From the NCBI GenBank assembly GCA_016789455.1, contig JAEUQU010000002.1, forward strand, positions 124,001 through 188,000: a DNA stretch of 64,000 nt, given 5' to 3'. Both the position numbers and the translations under genes were made by a program. The DNA is from Candidatus Saccharibacteria bacterium. Lineage in GTDB: Bacteria > Patescibacteriota > Saccharimonadia > Saccharimonadales > Saccharimonadaceae. The notes under the pieces were generated by a model. The model was not told the origin of the DNA and did no database searches. It was given only the letters and a program-made list of their open reading frames with translations. This document shows positions 50,865 through 57,841 of this stretch, one piece after another; position 1 is the first letter of the stretch, and each line of letters starts with the position of its first letter.

Positions 50865-51779
50865 ATGTCTCATCCGACCAGTAAGATCATCCTCTATTAC
50901 ATCTTTACGCCGCTGCACGACCCGGAAGCTATCCGCCTGTGGCAGCGCGGTCTTTGCGCACGGCTCGGCCTGAAGGGGCGCATCCTGATTTCGCCGCACG
51001 GCCTCAACGGTACGGTCGGCGGCCGGGTCGAAGACGTCAAGGCTTATGTCAAGGAAACGCGCGAGTATGCGCCGTTCAAGAATATCCACTTCAAATGGAG
51101 TGATGGCGGCGCGGATGATTTTCCGCGGCTCAGCGTCAAGGTGCGGCCGGAGATCGTCGCCTTTGACGCGGCGGACGAACTGCGGGTGGATGAGCGCGGT
51201 GTCGTCGGCGGCGGCATCCATCTTAAGCCGGAGCAGGTGCATACGCTGGTAGGGGAACGTGGCGACGACGTCGTTTTCTTTGACGGGCGCAATGCCCATG
51301 AAGCCGCCATCGGCAAGTTCCGCGGTGCCGTCGTGCCGGATACGCACACCTCGCGCGACTTTATCAGAGAACTGGAAAGCGGCAAGTACGACGAGCTGAA
51401 GAAAAAGCCGGTCGTCACCTATTGTACCGGTGGTATCCGCTGCGAAATCCTCAGCAGCCTGATGAAGAACCGCGGCTTCGAAGAGGTGTATCAGCTTGAC
51501 GGCGGCATCGTCACCTATGGCGAGAAGTATGGTGACGATGGCCTGTGGGAAGGCAGTCTGCGCGTTTTTGACGACCGTATGACTGTCGATTTCAGCGACC
51601 ACGCCGCGGTCATCGGGGAGTGCAGCCATTGCAAGGGCAAGACCAGTAATTACGAGAACTGTGCTTTGTCCAGCTGCAATGACCTGGTGCTTATCTGTGC
51701 CGATTGCAAGGCTGATCCAGCCCGGTTGTACCATACTGATGCCTGCCGGGAAGCGGCGGGCAAATCAGCTGTAGCCTAA
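50865..51779 (+). CDS. trhO: Rhodanese-type tRNA uridine(34) hydroxylase TrhO
   Basis: A 304-aa protein with an N-terminal acylphosphatase-like domain and a central rhodanese domain whose catalytic cysteine is Cys187 in [10 protein letters not shown], diagnostic for TrhO (YceA), which makes 5-hydroxyuridine at tRNA position 34. The C-terminus has a Cys-rich segment ([23 protein letters not shown]) that probably binds zinc. TATAAT lies 12 nt before the ATG. Together with MnmA this makes two wobble-uridine modifiers in the window. Confidence 0.93.
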   Translation: MSHPTSKIILYYIFTPLHDPEAIRLWQRGLCARLGLKGRILISPHGLNGTVGGRVEDVKAYVKETREYAPFKNIHFKWSDGGADDFPRLSVKVRPEIVAFDAADELRVDERGVVGGGIHLKPEQVHTLVGERGDDVVFFDGRNAHEAAIGKFRGAVVPDTHTSRDFIRELESGKYDELKKKPVVTYCTGGIRCEILSSLMKNRGFEEVYQLDGGIVTYGEKYGDDGLWEGSLRVFDDRMTVDFSDHAAVIGECSHCKGKTSNYENCALSSCNDLVLICADCKADPARLYHTDACREAAGKSAVA

Positions 51780-51791
51780 GCGCGCCCGCTA

Positions 51792-51820
51792 TTGCTTTTA
51801 TTTCTATTTTATGCTATAAT
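51792..51820 (+). promoter_or_regulatory. Promoter TTGCTT-N17-TGC-TATAAT
   Basis: TTGCTT (51792-51797) and TATAAT (51815-51820), 17 nt apart with extended TGC -10, in an AT-rich island. It drives the helical paralogue pair at 51879-53291. Confidence 0.85.
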
Positions 51821-51838
51821 GAAGAGGTACACCGAATA

Positions 51839-51861
51839 GTGATGCCGGTCTCCGGCGTCAC
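51839..51861 (+). promoter_or_regulatory. 5' UTR hairpin before the Shine-Dalgarno site
   Basis: 51839-51848 pairs with 51852-51861 over 10 bp (one G-U) around a 3-nt loop. It starts about 12 nt after the expected transcription start and ends 7 nt before GAGGAG. Confidence 0.6.
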
Positions 51862-51878
51862 CGAACAGAGGAGTATCA

Positions 51879-52601
51879 ATGTCCGTTTCGGACAGCATCA
51901 TCAAGGACGAGGGCACTGACGGCCGGGTTCCGGACACCGTCGAGCAGCCCGGGGACTTCGCCCGGCTGCTCGACGACCAGGTGATCCGGACGCTGGTCGT
52001 CACCTCGTTCGTCACCGAGCCCGGCGTGGCGGCGTTCATGGACGTCGCCGGCACCGAGGACGCCCACGACGCGATCACCTGGCTCTACCGCGCGCTGCGG
52101 GGTGCCTTTCTCTACCCGGAGAAGGACTACCGTGGTGAACTCGCCCGCGCCATCCAGCGCGTGGCGGCCTGTCACGGCTCGCACGCGACGACGGTCCAGG
52201 CCATCTGGCGGTCGTTCACCATCTGGCCGATGGTGGCCGCGGCGCACCTGCCGGGTGCCCCGCAGCTGCCCGACTTCACCCGCAAGGCGTGGATGGAGGC
52301 GGCCATCGCCCTGGGCGAGCGCATGGGGCTGGACGACATCTGGTGCTACCAGCGCGACGGCGGTCGCGGCCTGGAAGTGCAGGAGCGACAGGCCCTCAAC
52401 GGCCGGTCGGTGTCGCCCATCACGGCGGCGCATGTGCGCCACCTGCTGCATCGCTTCAGCACGGTGTCCGACGGCGGCGAACAGCCGGCCGGCCGGGACA
52501 TGCTGACGCTGCTGGGGGCGATCTGCTGGATCATGCCCCCGGTGCTGTCCGCCCAGCTGCTGCCCGGTGCGCTCAACCGCCCGATCACCGGCGTCGCCTG
52601 A
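51879..52601 (+). CDS. Accessory helical protein, first of a paralogous pair, function unknown
   Basis: A 240-aa soluble protein, GC-rich, start ATG 51879 with GAGGAG 5 nt upstream. Mostly helical by composition. The region around residues 105-155 (AIWRSFTIWPMVAAAHLPGA, then RKAWMEAAIALGERMGLDD) resembles LAWRLMTALMPRCLRQH and EAWAQRSMELRRVLLRSDE in the next gene. No catalytic motif or TM helix is evident. The two genes share a promoter and are separated by a long hairpin. Confidence 0.7.
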   Translation: MSVSDSIIKDEGTDGRVPDTVEQPGDFARLLDDQVIRTLVVTSFVTEPGVAAFMDVAGTEDAHDAITWLYRALRGAFLYPEKDYRGELARAIQRVAACHGSHATTVQAIWRSFTIWPMVAAAHLPGAPQLPDFTRKAWMEAAIALGERMGLDDIWCYQRDGGRGLEVQERQALNGRSVSPITAAHVRHLLHRFSTVSDGGEQPAGRDMLTLLGAICWIMPPVLSAQLLPGALNRPITGVA

Positions 52602-52613
52602 CCGGCACTGCCC

Positions 52614-52655
52614 GGGGCCGTCCCGACCGAGCTGCGTGCTCGGCGGGGCGGCCCC
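52614..52655 (+). terminator. Long hairpin between the two helical genes (attenuator or processing site)
   Basis: 52614-52636 can pair with 52640-52655 and neighbours as GGGGCCG/CGGCCCC, CCCG/CGGG and CCGAG/CTCGG, giving some 15 bp with small bulges. No T-run follows, and the next gene has no promoter of its own, so partial read-through is implied. Confidence 0.65.
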
Positions 52656-52694
52656 GTTCCACTGTATCCGTTCGCGAGGTTTCACGGAGGGGTT

Positions 52695-53291
52695 ATGTTT
52701 TACGTCAACTCAGTGGCAGGCAATGCGGCCGCCCGCGGTCCGATGCTTGCCGCGTTGCTGTGTGTTCCGGCGGTGCGCACGCGTCTGTCGGAGCTGGGGC
52801 TGGACGAGATGTCCGGCCCCGTGACGCGGTTCTTCGAGGCCTACGGCAGCTTCATGGCCGGGCCGCTGTGCAACATCGGCCGGGTGCGCCAGGCCTTCGC
52901 CGATCTGGGGCTGACCGGCCCGGACGACATCGCCTTGGCCTGGCGGCTGATGACGGCACTCATGCCGCGTTGCCTCCGGCAGCACCAGTGCACCTCCGAT
53001 GAAGAGTGGGAGGCTTGGGCGCAGCGCTCTATGGAACTGCGGCGCGTGCTGTTGCGGTCGGATGAAGCGCTGGGCCTGGCTGGTCTCGACCAGCTGGTCC
53101 AGGACATCGGCCAGTGGCTGGAGACCGCCGATCTGGGTGGCTTCGAGGGTGTCGTCGCCTTCCGCTACCTGTCGCGCCGGCTGGGTCCGGACCAGCAGTA
53201 CCTGCTGGACGAGCTGAGCCGGCTCTACCCGGCGTCACTGCGCGAGCAGTGCCTGGTGACGACGACGGCACGCCGGCTGGTGCCGGCCTGA
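52695..53291 (+). CDS. Accessory helical protein, second of a paralogous pair, function unknown
   Basis: A 198-aa soluble helical protein, GC-rich; ATG 52695 preceded by GGAGGGG. Similar to the upstream gene in the central AWR...MP...H region, followed by helices rich in Leu and Arg. It starts 93 nt after the first gene. A strong T-tailed terminator follows. No family recognised. Confidence 0.7.
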   Translation: MFYVNSVAGNAAARGPMLAALLCVPAVRTRLSELGLDEMSGPVTRFFEAYGSFMAGPLCNIGRVRQAFADLGLTGPDDIALAWRLMTALMPRCLRQHQCTSDEEWEAWAQRSMELRRVLLRSDEALGLAGLDQLVQDIGQWLETADLGGFEGVVAFRYLSRRLGPDQQYLLDELSRLYPASLREQCLVTTTARRLVPA

Positions 53292-53298
53292 GGCTACG

Positions 53299-53343
53299 GG
53301 CGTCACCCCATCGGATACGGTCCGGTGGGGTGACGCCTCTTTT
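53299..53343 (+). terminator. Rho-independent terminator
   Basis: GGCGTCACCCCA (53299-53310) pairs perfectly with TGGGGTGACGCC (53326-53337); an inner CGGA/TCCG stem extends it. TCTTTT follows. Confidence 0.93.
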
Positions 53344-53417
53344 CATGTTAAAAAGTTTATAGCACCTCTGATGGGCCGGCGTTATCCTAAGGCGAAGATA
53401 ATCAAGGAGATGCAGTC

Positions 53418-53618
53418 ATGGGACCACGCAGCGGAGAGCGGCCATTCACACCCCCGGAAGCCAAGGCGCCATTGGATACGCCAGCCGTCGATGCCATCCA
53501 ATTGGCCAGGGACGTACTGGCACTGGTGGCGCCCGGGTATATGCAGCGGCAGCGCCGTCACCAGCAGAACCTGAAGAAGCGCGAGAAAGTCAGTATCTGG
53601 TCTTCATGGCCAAGCTAG
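53418..53618 (+). CDS. Small basic protein, function unknown
   Basis: A 66-aa protein with AAGGAG 8 nt before the ATG. N-terminal half Pro-rich, C-terminal half a basic amphipathic helix (RQRRHQQNLKKREK). No promoter is obvious. Real-gene status rests on the ribosome binding site and its position between two terminators. Confidence 0.5.
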   Translation: MGPRSGERPFTPPEAKAPLDTPAVDAIQLARDVLALVAPGYMQRQRRHQQNLKKREKVSIWSSWPS

Positions 53619-53694
53619 CTGTGAGATACTTCATTGTCCGGCCCCTTACGATTACTTACCATATGCTGGCAACAACAGAGAGGAGGCAGACCCG

Positions 53695-53937
53695 ATGGGA
53701 TTTGATTTAGGTGGCATAGCCGACAAGATGAGTGACGCAGGCAAGTTCAAGGAAGTCTGGGATACCATGCAAGAAAAAAACTGGGGCGGGCTGATCGAGT
53801 CGATCCAAAAAGTCCGGGGAGAAAAAGGTGATGACGAGATGCTCGACAAAGCAGAAGAAAGGGCCCGGCAGGCCCAAGCCGAAGGCAAGGAGTTTCCCGG
53901 CAGCCCTGGCGATTTTCTTGCAATGATCAAGCAGTGA
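53695..53937 (+). CDS. Small charged helical protein, function unknown
   Basis: An 80-aa protein with GAGGAGG 8 nt before the ATG. It is charged and helical with two Gly-rich turns (DLGGIADKM, EKNWGGLIESIQK). No TM helix. It is followed by a bidirectional hairpin at 53971-53999. Unknown family. Confidence 0.6.
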   Translation: MGFDLGGIADKMSDAGKFKEVWDTMQEKNWGGLIESIQKVRGEKGDDEMLDKAEERARQAQAEGKEFPGSPGDFLAMIKQ

Positions 53938-53969
53938 TTCCCGGCAGTATCGCCACATGTAACCACTAT

Positions 53970-53998
53970 GCAAAGCGCCCCCGTCCGGAGGCGCTTGC
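53970..53998. terminator. Bidirectional hairpin between convergent small genes
   Basis: AAGCGCC and GGCGCTT pair around a CCCGTCCGGA loop, followed by GCTTCG on the plus strand and TGCATAG on the minus strand. It lies between the stops of the genes at 53937 and 54011. Confidence 0.6.
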
Positions 53999-54010
53999 TT
54001 CGTGCAGGCG

Positions 54011-54568
54011 TCAGCTCCTTTCGGGGGCGAGGTCGATGACCGTACCGGTGAGGTTGTCGCCATCGCCGAAGCAATGGGTGACGGTGCGGCTGGGTACGTC
54101 GACGGTGATGGTGGTGCTGTGGTTGCCGTGCTTCACGGCTGCCGCGGGGAAGACGAAGATCAGCCAGAAGGAGCTCAGGCTCAGCGGCGCCGCTTGCGGG
54201 TCGACGCGGGCCAGGTCCATGCCGGCACCCTGGGTGACGATGTGCGTCAGTACCTGCCGTGCCAGCTCGGGGCGCAGCTTGTCGATCACCAGCCGGATCT
54301 GTTCATCATCCAGGATGGGGATGTCGAGCCGCAGGTACACCTCGAAATCGTGGCCCTCCTGCCGCTGCTTCCTGAACAGTTCCGCCGGGAGACCGTGCGG
54401 CAGCATGCCGTCGTAGCAGCCCAGGCCGATGGCGGCCAGCGCCGTGTTCAGCATGGCCGGCAGGTCGGCGCCCAGCTGGCTGCCGTACTGCAGCCGCAGG
54501 CTGTCGAGCTCCATGGCACCGGACACACCAGGGTCGATGCGCCGGATGCTCAGCTGGTTGTTGGACAC
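54011..54568 (-). CDS. Accessory soluble protein of the four-member family
   Basis: A 185-aa protein from GTG 54568, AGGAGG 4 nt upstream. The centre has FEVYLRLDIPILDDEQIRLV and later ITVDVPSRTVTHC. A strand-acidic-turn-helix motif (hydrophobic strand, D-x5-6-DE, helix) and a final D-x3-R-x-(I/V)-T-(H/S) motif recur in the genes at 55896, 56580 and 57213, at least in part. No TM helix. Own promoter (54622-54649), and the Shine-Dalgarno site is inside a hairpin. Confidence 0.7.
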   Translation of the reverse strand: MSNNQLSIRRIDPGVSGAMELDSLRLQYGSQLGADLPAMLNTALAAIGLGCYDGMLPHGLPAELFRKQRQEGHDFEVYLRLDIPILDDEQIRLVIDKLRPELARQVLTHIVTQGAGMDLARVDPQAAPLSLSSFWLIFVFPAAAVKHGNHSTTITVDVPSRTVTHCFGDGDNLTGTVIDLAPERS

Positions 54569-54586
54569 AGGTCCTCCTTAGAACCT
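54569..54586 (-). promoter_or_regulatory. Hairpin holding the Shine-Dalgarno site
   Basis: 54580-54586 pairs with 54569-54575 over 7 bp (one U-G) around the loop AAGG. The AGGAGG site is half in the loop and half in the stem, directly before the GTG start. Confidence 0.5.
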
Positions 54587-54621
54587 CGTACGCTGCCCGG
54601 TCAGTACTCGGGGCTGAATAA

Positions 54622-54649
54622 ACTATATAACATATTGTTTAATAGTCAA
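54622..54649 (-). promoter_or_regulatory. Promoter TTGACT-N16-TATAGT
   Basis: TTGACT (54644-54649) and TATAGT (54622-54627) on the minus strand in an AT-rich island. Confidence 0.8.
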
Positions 54650-54845
54650 TAAAAAAGAGGGCGGCGCGGTCGAACCTTCTGTCATGTTTAGCGACAAACA
54701 GTAACGATGTATAGTCTAAATGACGGGCAGGGCCGTTACAGTACGAAATTTCACACACAAGCGCGGTACTTTGGTATCTCGGGGCTATCGGTTGCGGATC
54801 GATACTACATAATGCTAATGCCAAGTTTGCTATACTATATTCGTT

Positions 54846-55853
54846 ATGAAAAAGACAATGAAGAAATCGGTGCCGCACAGCACCGAACAACCGAGGCGCC
54901 GCTGGTGGCTGCGCCTAGCGGTCTTCATCGTTATCGTGCTGAGTGCAGGGGCGCTGTTTGCGGCCGTTGCCGAGTATGTCGAGCGCGCCAGTGCCAAGCC
55001 ACCGGGCAGCATGATTGCCCTGCAGGACAAATCAATCCATCTTGACTGCGAGGGCTCCGCGCGGGCAAAAGGGGCGCCGACGGTAATCCTGGAGGCAGCT
55101 TCCGGCGGCATGGCCGCATCATGGGGCTGGGTGCAGGCGGCGATTGCCAAGGAATTCCGCGTCTGTGCCTACGACCGGTCCGGCCGGGGCTATAGCACGG
55201 GAGAGAGCCGTGGCCTCGACGCCGAACAGGTGGCGGCCGACCTGCATGCCGTCCTGCAGAAAGCGGCGATAGGCGGCCCGTATGTGCTAGTGGGGCATTC
55301 CATCGGCGGGCTATATGCCCGGACATACCAGGCGCGCTATCCGGCAGAGGTAAAAGCGATAGTACTGCTTGACGCCTCCCACCCCGACCAGTTGGCGCGG
55401 GTGGACGGCGTAGCACAGCGTATCCAGCAGACCAGCTCGGAATATACCATGCTGTCGTATGCGGCGCAGTTGGGCATACTGCGGACGTACATCGGACTCG
55501 GTGGTCAGATGGACTTTGACGGCCTGCCGGCGGCCCAGCGCCGCGACATGGCTATGTTCTGGTCGCGCGGCAGCCATTTTGTCAGTATGCGCGATGAGAA
55601 TGAGCAGCTGATGCGCATTTACGCCCAGACCGCCAAGCTGGACGGACTGGGAAGTTTGCCGCTACGGGTCATCTCGGCCGAAAAGGCGATCAATCCGGAG
55701 TGGGAGATGCTGCAGCGCGACCAGCTGAACCTGTCGACGGATAGCGGCCGGACGGTCATCGCCGGCAGTGATCATATGTCGCTGGTGTTCAACCGCGACC
55801 ACGCGGGGCAGGTGAGCAGGCAGATTATCGGTTTTATACAAGCAGTGCACTAG
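54846..55853 (+). CDS. Membrane-anchored alpha/beta hydrolase
   Basis: A 335-aa protein: TM anchor at about 20-45, then an exterior alpha/beta-hydrolase domain. Oxyanion and nucleophile regions are visible: ILEAASGGMAASWGWV, YDRSGRGYS, and LVGHSIGGLYARTY with the catalytic Ser in G-x-S-x-G. The His is probably in AGSDHMSLVF. Substrate unknown. TGC-TATACT (54831-54836) ends 9 nt before the ATG without a ribosome binding site. Confidence 0.85.
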   Translation: MKKTMKKSVPHSTEQPRRRWWLRLAVFIVIVLSAGALFAAVAEYVERASAKPPGSMIALQDKSIHLDCEGSARAKGAPTVILEAASGGMAASWGWVQAAIAKEFRVCAYDRSGRGYSTGESRGLDAEQVAADLHAVLQKAAIGGPYVLVGHSIGGLYARTYQARYPAEVKAIVLLDASHPDQLARVDGVAQRIQQTSSEYTMLSYAAQLGILRTYIGLGGQMDFDGLPAAQRRDMAMFWSRGSHFVSMRDENEQLMRIYAQTAKLDGLGSLPLRVISAEKAINPEWEMLQRDQLNLSTDSGRTVIAGSDHMSLVFNRDHAGQVSRQIIGFIQAVH

Positions 55854-55868
55854 GAGTCTGAAAAGGAA

Positions 55869-55892
55869 AACGCCCCCGGCCAAGGGGGCGTT
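55869..55892. terminator. Bidirectional Rho-independent terminator
   Basis: AACGCCCCC pairs with GGGGGCGTT (9 bp, 6-nt loop). On the minus strand TTCCTTTTC follows (for the gene at 55896), on the plus strand TTCCTTC (for the hydrolase). Confidence 0.85.
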
Positions 55893-55895
55893 CCT

Positions 55896-56438
55896 TCACG
55901 CGGAAGGCTGCCCCCAGGCGAGGGCGTAGGTGTCATCGGGGACTCTCTGTTCATCAACCGGAAAATCACCGCCGCTGGTGATGATGATCCGGGTGGAGGG
56001 GTCGGCGATCACGGACGAATTTCCTTTCATGCTGAGGGAAACCGCGATGTCGCCACGCAGCTGCCAACTGCCAAGTCCGAGCGGGTGGAGCAGGTTCAGG
56101 TACTTGCAGAGCAGGCCCAGGCTGACCCTGGCCTCGTCAAACACCGGCAGTCTGTCCAGTAATGCTCTCTGGACAGAGACGTCAAGCATGACTACCGGCC
56201 GGCACACCTCGTCCTCACGGAAACGGGCAGGCTTTCGGACGATGCCACAGCAGATGGCGGTAACCGGGTAGCCCAGTACGGGCAGGTCGTCGGCGGTGCC
56301 CATCTGCAAGGCGTCCGACACGAGCCAGCGCAGCCGCTGTGACGGCAGTTCGTACAGCGCCCTGGCGGCCGTTCGGCGGCACTCGGTAAGCGTGGGGTTG
56401 CGATAGGCCATTCGGTAAGAAACAGTGCAGTTGAACAA
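55896..56438 (-). CDS. Accessory soluble protein of the four-member family (TTG start)
   Basis: A 180-aa protein. The start is taken as TTG 56438 because it has AAGGGGG 7 nt upstream and gives MFNCTVSYRM, parallel to MFTCNTSVMV of the gene at 56580. Centre: VVMLDVSVQRALLDRLPVFDEARVSL; end: ADPSTRIIITSGG. Both match the motif pattern of the genes at 54011 and 57213. No TM helix; function unknown. Confidence 0.65.
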   Translation of the reverse strand: MFNCTVSYRMAYRNPTLTECRRTAARALYELPSQRLRWLVSDALQMGTADDLPVLGYPVTAICCGIVRKPARFREDEVCRPVVMLDVSVQRALLDRLPVFDEARVSLGLLCKYLNLLHPLGLGSWQLRGDIAVSLSMKGNSSVIADPSTRIIITSGGDFPVDEQRVPDDTYALAWGQPSA

Positions 56439-56496
56439 ACTGACACCCCCTTCATGTAGGCAGCTCCTAAAGAGCGGCAACAACGATGACGAACAA

Positions 56497-56524
56497 ATTA
56501 TACTCCCTTGTTGTAATTTCGCAA
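56497..56524 (-). promoter_or_regulatory. Promoter TTGCGA-N16-TATAAT
   Basis: TTGCGA (56519-56524) and TATAAT (56497-56502) on the minus strand, for the gene at 55896-56438. Confidence 0.7.
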
Positions 56525-56552
56525 TAGGTTGGCATTGCCCCCTGAAAGCAGG

Positions 56553-56569
56553 ACACCCCCGAGGGGGCG
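56553..56569 (-). terminator. Short hairpin after the gene at 56580
   Basis: On the minus strand CGCCCCC pairs with GGGGGTG (one G-U) around a 2-nt loop. No long T-run, and it lies just upstream of the next promoter. Confidence 0.5.
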
Positions 56570-56579
56570 CCCTGTGTGT

Positions 56580-57083
56580 TCAGGCGGCGCGCTCCCTTGC
56601 GGGGGTGGTGATGTCGTGCACGGCAGCGGAGTGGCGGCGTTCAGAAGACAGGAAGTACTTCTTCGTCCCGCCGTCGCTGATGGAAACGTCGCTGTTGACC
56701 ACGGTCACGATGGGCGTGACGTTGTCCACCTGGATGGCGGCAGCTTCTTCGCTGTCGGCCAGGAGCTGCTCGACCGCGGTGGTCACCTCGTCCAGCAACA
56801 CCCAGGGGTCGAGCTGACGCGTGTCGGCTTCGACGGTGACGGTGACGTGGACCTTCGGGTCGGTGAGCTGGGGGTGCGCCAGCGTGTTAGGCTGGTGCAG
56901 TGGCGTTGCCTCGACGGTGAGTTCCTGGCCGCCGACAGTACCGATGACGGCCAGGACACCCCGCTCCTTGACGACACGGGTAGCCACCGCGCCGACGACG
57001 AGGGAGAGACGGGCGCCGAACTGCTCGAGCGCCTCGGAATAGGTGGTCCCAGGAACCATCACGGAAGTGTTGCAGGTGAACAT
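56580..57083 (-). CDS. Accessory soluble protein of the four-member family
   Basis: A 167-aa protein; GGAG 5 nt before ATG 57083. Alternating strands and helices: VHVTVTVEADTRQLDPWVLLDEVTTAVEQLL in the middle (quoted in part), IVTVVNSDVSIS near the end. The strand-acidic turn-DE-helix motif is shared with the genes at 54011, 55896 and 57213. No known domain. Own promoter at 57142-57170. Confidence 0.7.
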   Translation of the reverse strand: MFTCNTSVMVPGTTYSEALEQFGARLSLVVGAVATRVVKERGVLAVIGTVGGQELTVEATPLHQPNTLAHPQLTDPKVHVTVTVEADTRQLDPWVLLDEVTTAVEQLLADSEEAAAIQVDNVTPIVTVVNSDVSISDGGTKKYFLSSERRHSAAVHDITTPARERAA

Positions 57084-57141
57084 TGGTGCTCCATGGACGG
57101 GCTGTGCATCATCGCGATGACAGCATGGGCATGACTTATAT

Positions 57142-57170
57142 ATTATACAGCTTTTGTTTAAAAATGTAAA
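57142..57170 (-). promoter_or_regulatory. Promoter TTTACA-N17-TATAAT
   Basis: TTTACA (57165-57170) and TATAAT (57142-57147) on the minus strand, for the gene at 56580-57083. The 5' UTR of about 50 nt contains the palindrome TCATCGCGATGA. Confidence 0.75.
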
Positions 57171-57184
57171 TACTTAAATGAGAC

Positions 57185-57224
57185 ACCCCTACCGGAGCGC
57201 CTCGTCGGAGGGTCAGGTAGGGGT
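57185..57224 (-). terminator. Terminator overlapping the 3' end of the gene at 57213
   Basis: On the minus strand 57216-57224 pairs with 57185-57193 (9 bp), followed by GTCTCATTT. The upstream arm lies within the last codons of the gene. Confidence 0.6.
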
Positions 57225-57719
57225 GGGGCCGTTTCTGCCGACGGCCTGGCCGTCCAGCAGTTGATCCTTGGAGTGGGTGATGACGCGGCGCTCCAGGTCC
57301 ACGATCAGGCTGAAGGCATCTGCCAGCAGCACGCGCACCAGCATGACGGTCAGGCCCATCTCGGAGACGGCCCGGTGCTGGTGCAGCCAGTCGGTCAGCA
57401 GTCCGGCCAGCGTGAGTGTCAGCTGAGCCTCGTCGGTAATGCGCAGCTGGTCGCACTCCTTGGCGTTGGCTTCGAGGATGAAGCCGATCTGGGCATCGCC
57501 GTCCGGGACGTCATGGCCATGCTGGATGCCGATGGTCAGACCTTCATCCGCGAGGGAGATCTGCCGCCCGGCCGTTTCTGTCAGCGCCTGGCTTACGAGG
57601 CCCGGCAGGACGGTCTGCAGGACCTTGCCCGGGACGTGCCGCCTGGGATTGGTGAACAGCATGTCCAGCTCGCCGCCATCGGCGGTCTTCTCCTCGATCA
57701 GGACGGTCATTCCTGGCAT
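57213..57719 (-). CDS. Accessory soluble protein of the four-member family
   Basis: A 168-aa protein; AAGGAG 6 nt before ATG 57719 (the open frame goes on to 57917, through the promoter). Centre: QIGFILEANAKECDQLRITDEAQLTL, closely parallel in spacing to the gene at 55896; end: IVDLERRVITHSKDQ. Own promoter with a strong leader hairpin (57738-57755). Function unknown. Confidence 0.7.
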   Translation of the reverse strand: MPGMTVLIEEKTADGGELDMLFTNPRRHVPGKVLQTVLPGLVSQALTETAGRQISLADEGLTIGIQHGHDVPDGDAQIGFILEANAKECDQLRITDEAQLTLTLAGLLTDWLHQHRAVSEMGLTVMLVRVLLADAFSLIVDLERRVITHSKDQLLDGQAVGRNGPTPT

Positions 57720-57737
57720 GATGCGCTCCTTCTTCGT

Positions 57738-57755
57738 GCCGCCCCTTTGGGCGGC
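57738..57755 (-). promoter_or_regulatory. GC-rich leader hairpin
   Basis: GCCGCCC and GGGCGGC pair perfectly over 7 bp around a 4-nt loop, about 6 nt upstream of the AAGGAG site of the gene at 57213-57719. Confidence 0.6.
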
Positions 57756-57781
57756 AGGGGACAGGTAAACGACACTGTTTT

Positions 57782-57808
57782 TATATAACAGCGCCGCCAG
57801 GATTGCAA
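57782..57808 (-). promoter_or_regulatory. Promoter TTGCAA-N15-TGT-TATATA
   Basis: TTGCAA (57803-57808) and TATATA (57782-57787) on the minus strand with an extended TGn element. The short spacer makes this the weakest of the accessory promoters. Confidence 0.5.
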
Positions 57809-57841
57809 ACTGACGGTAGGAATATACTATAATAAAAACAT

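Noticed and set aside
50775-51734. 960-bp upstream extension of the pilin open frame
   Set aside because: It lies antisense to trhO, and the prepilin leader with a promoter right before the ATG at 50774 sets the start.
56192-56455. 87-codon frame starting at an ATG with GGAG, overlapping the gene at 55896
   Set aside because: Its sequence is Cys/Pro/Arg-rich and ends inside the longer frame; the longer frame has the family motifs.
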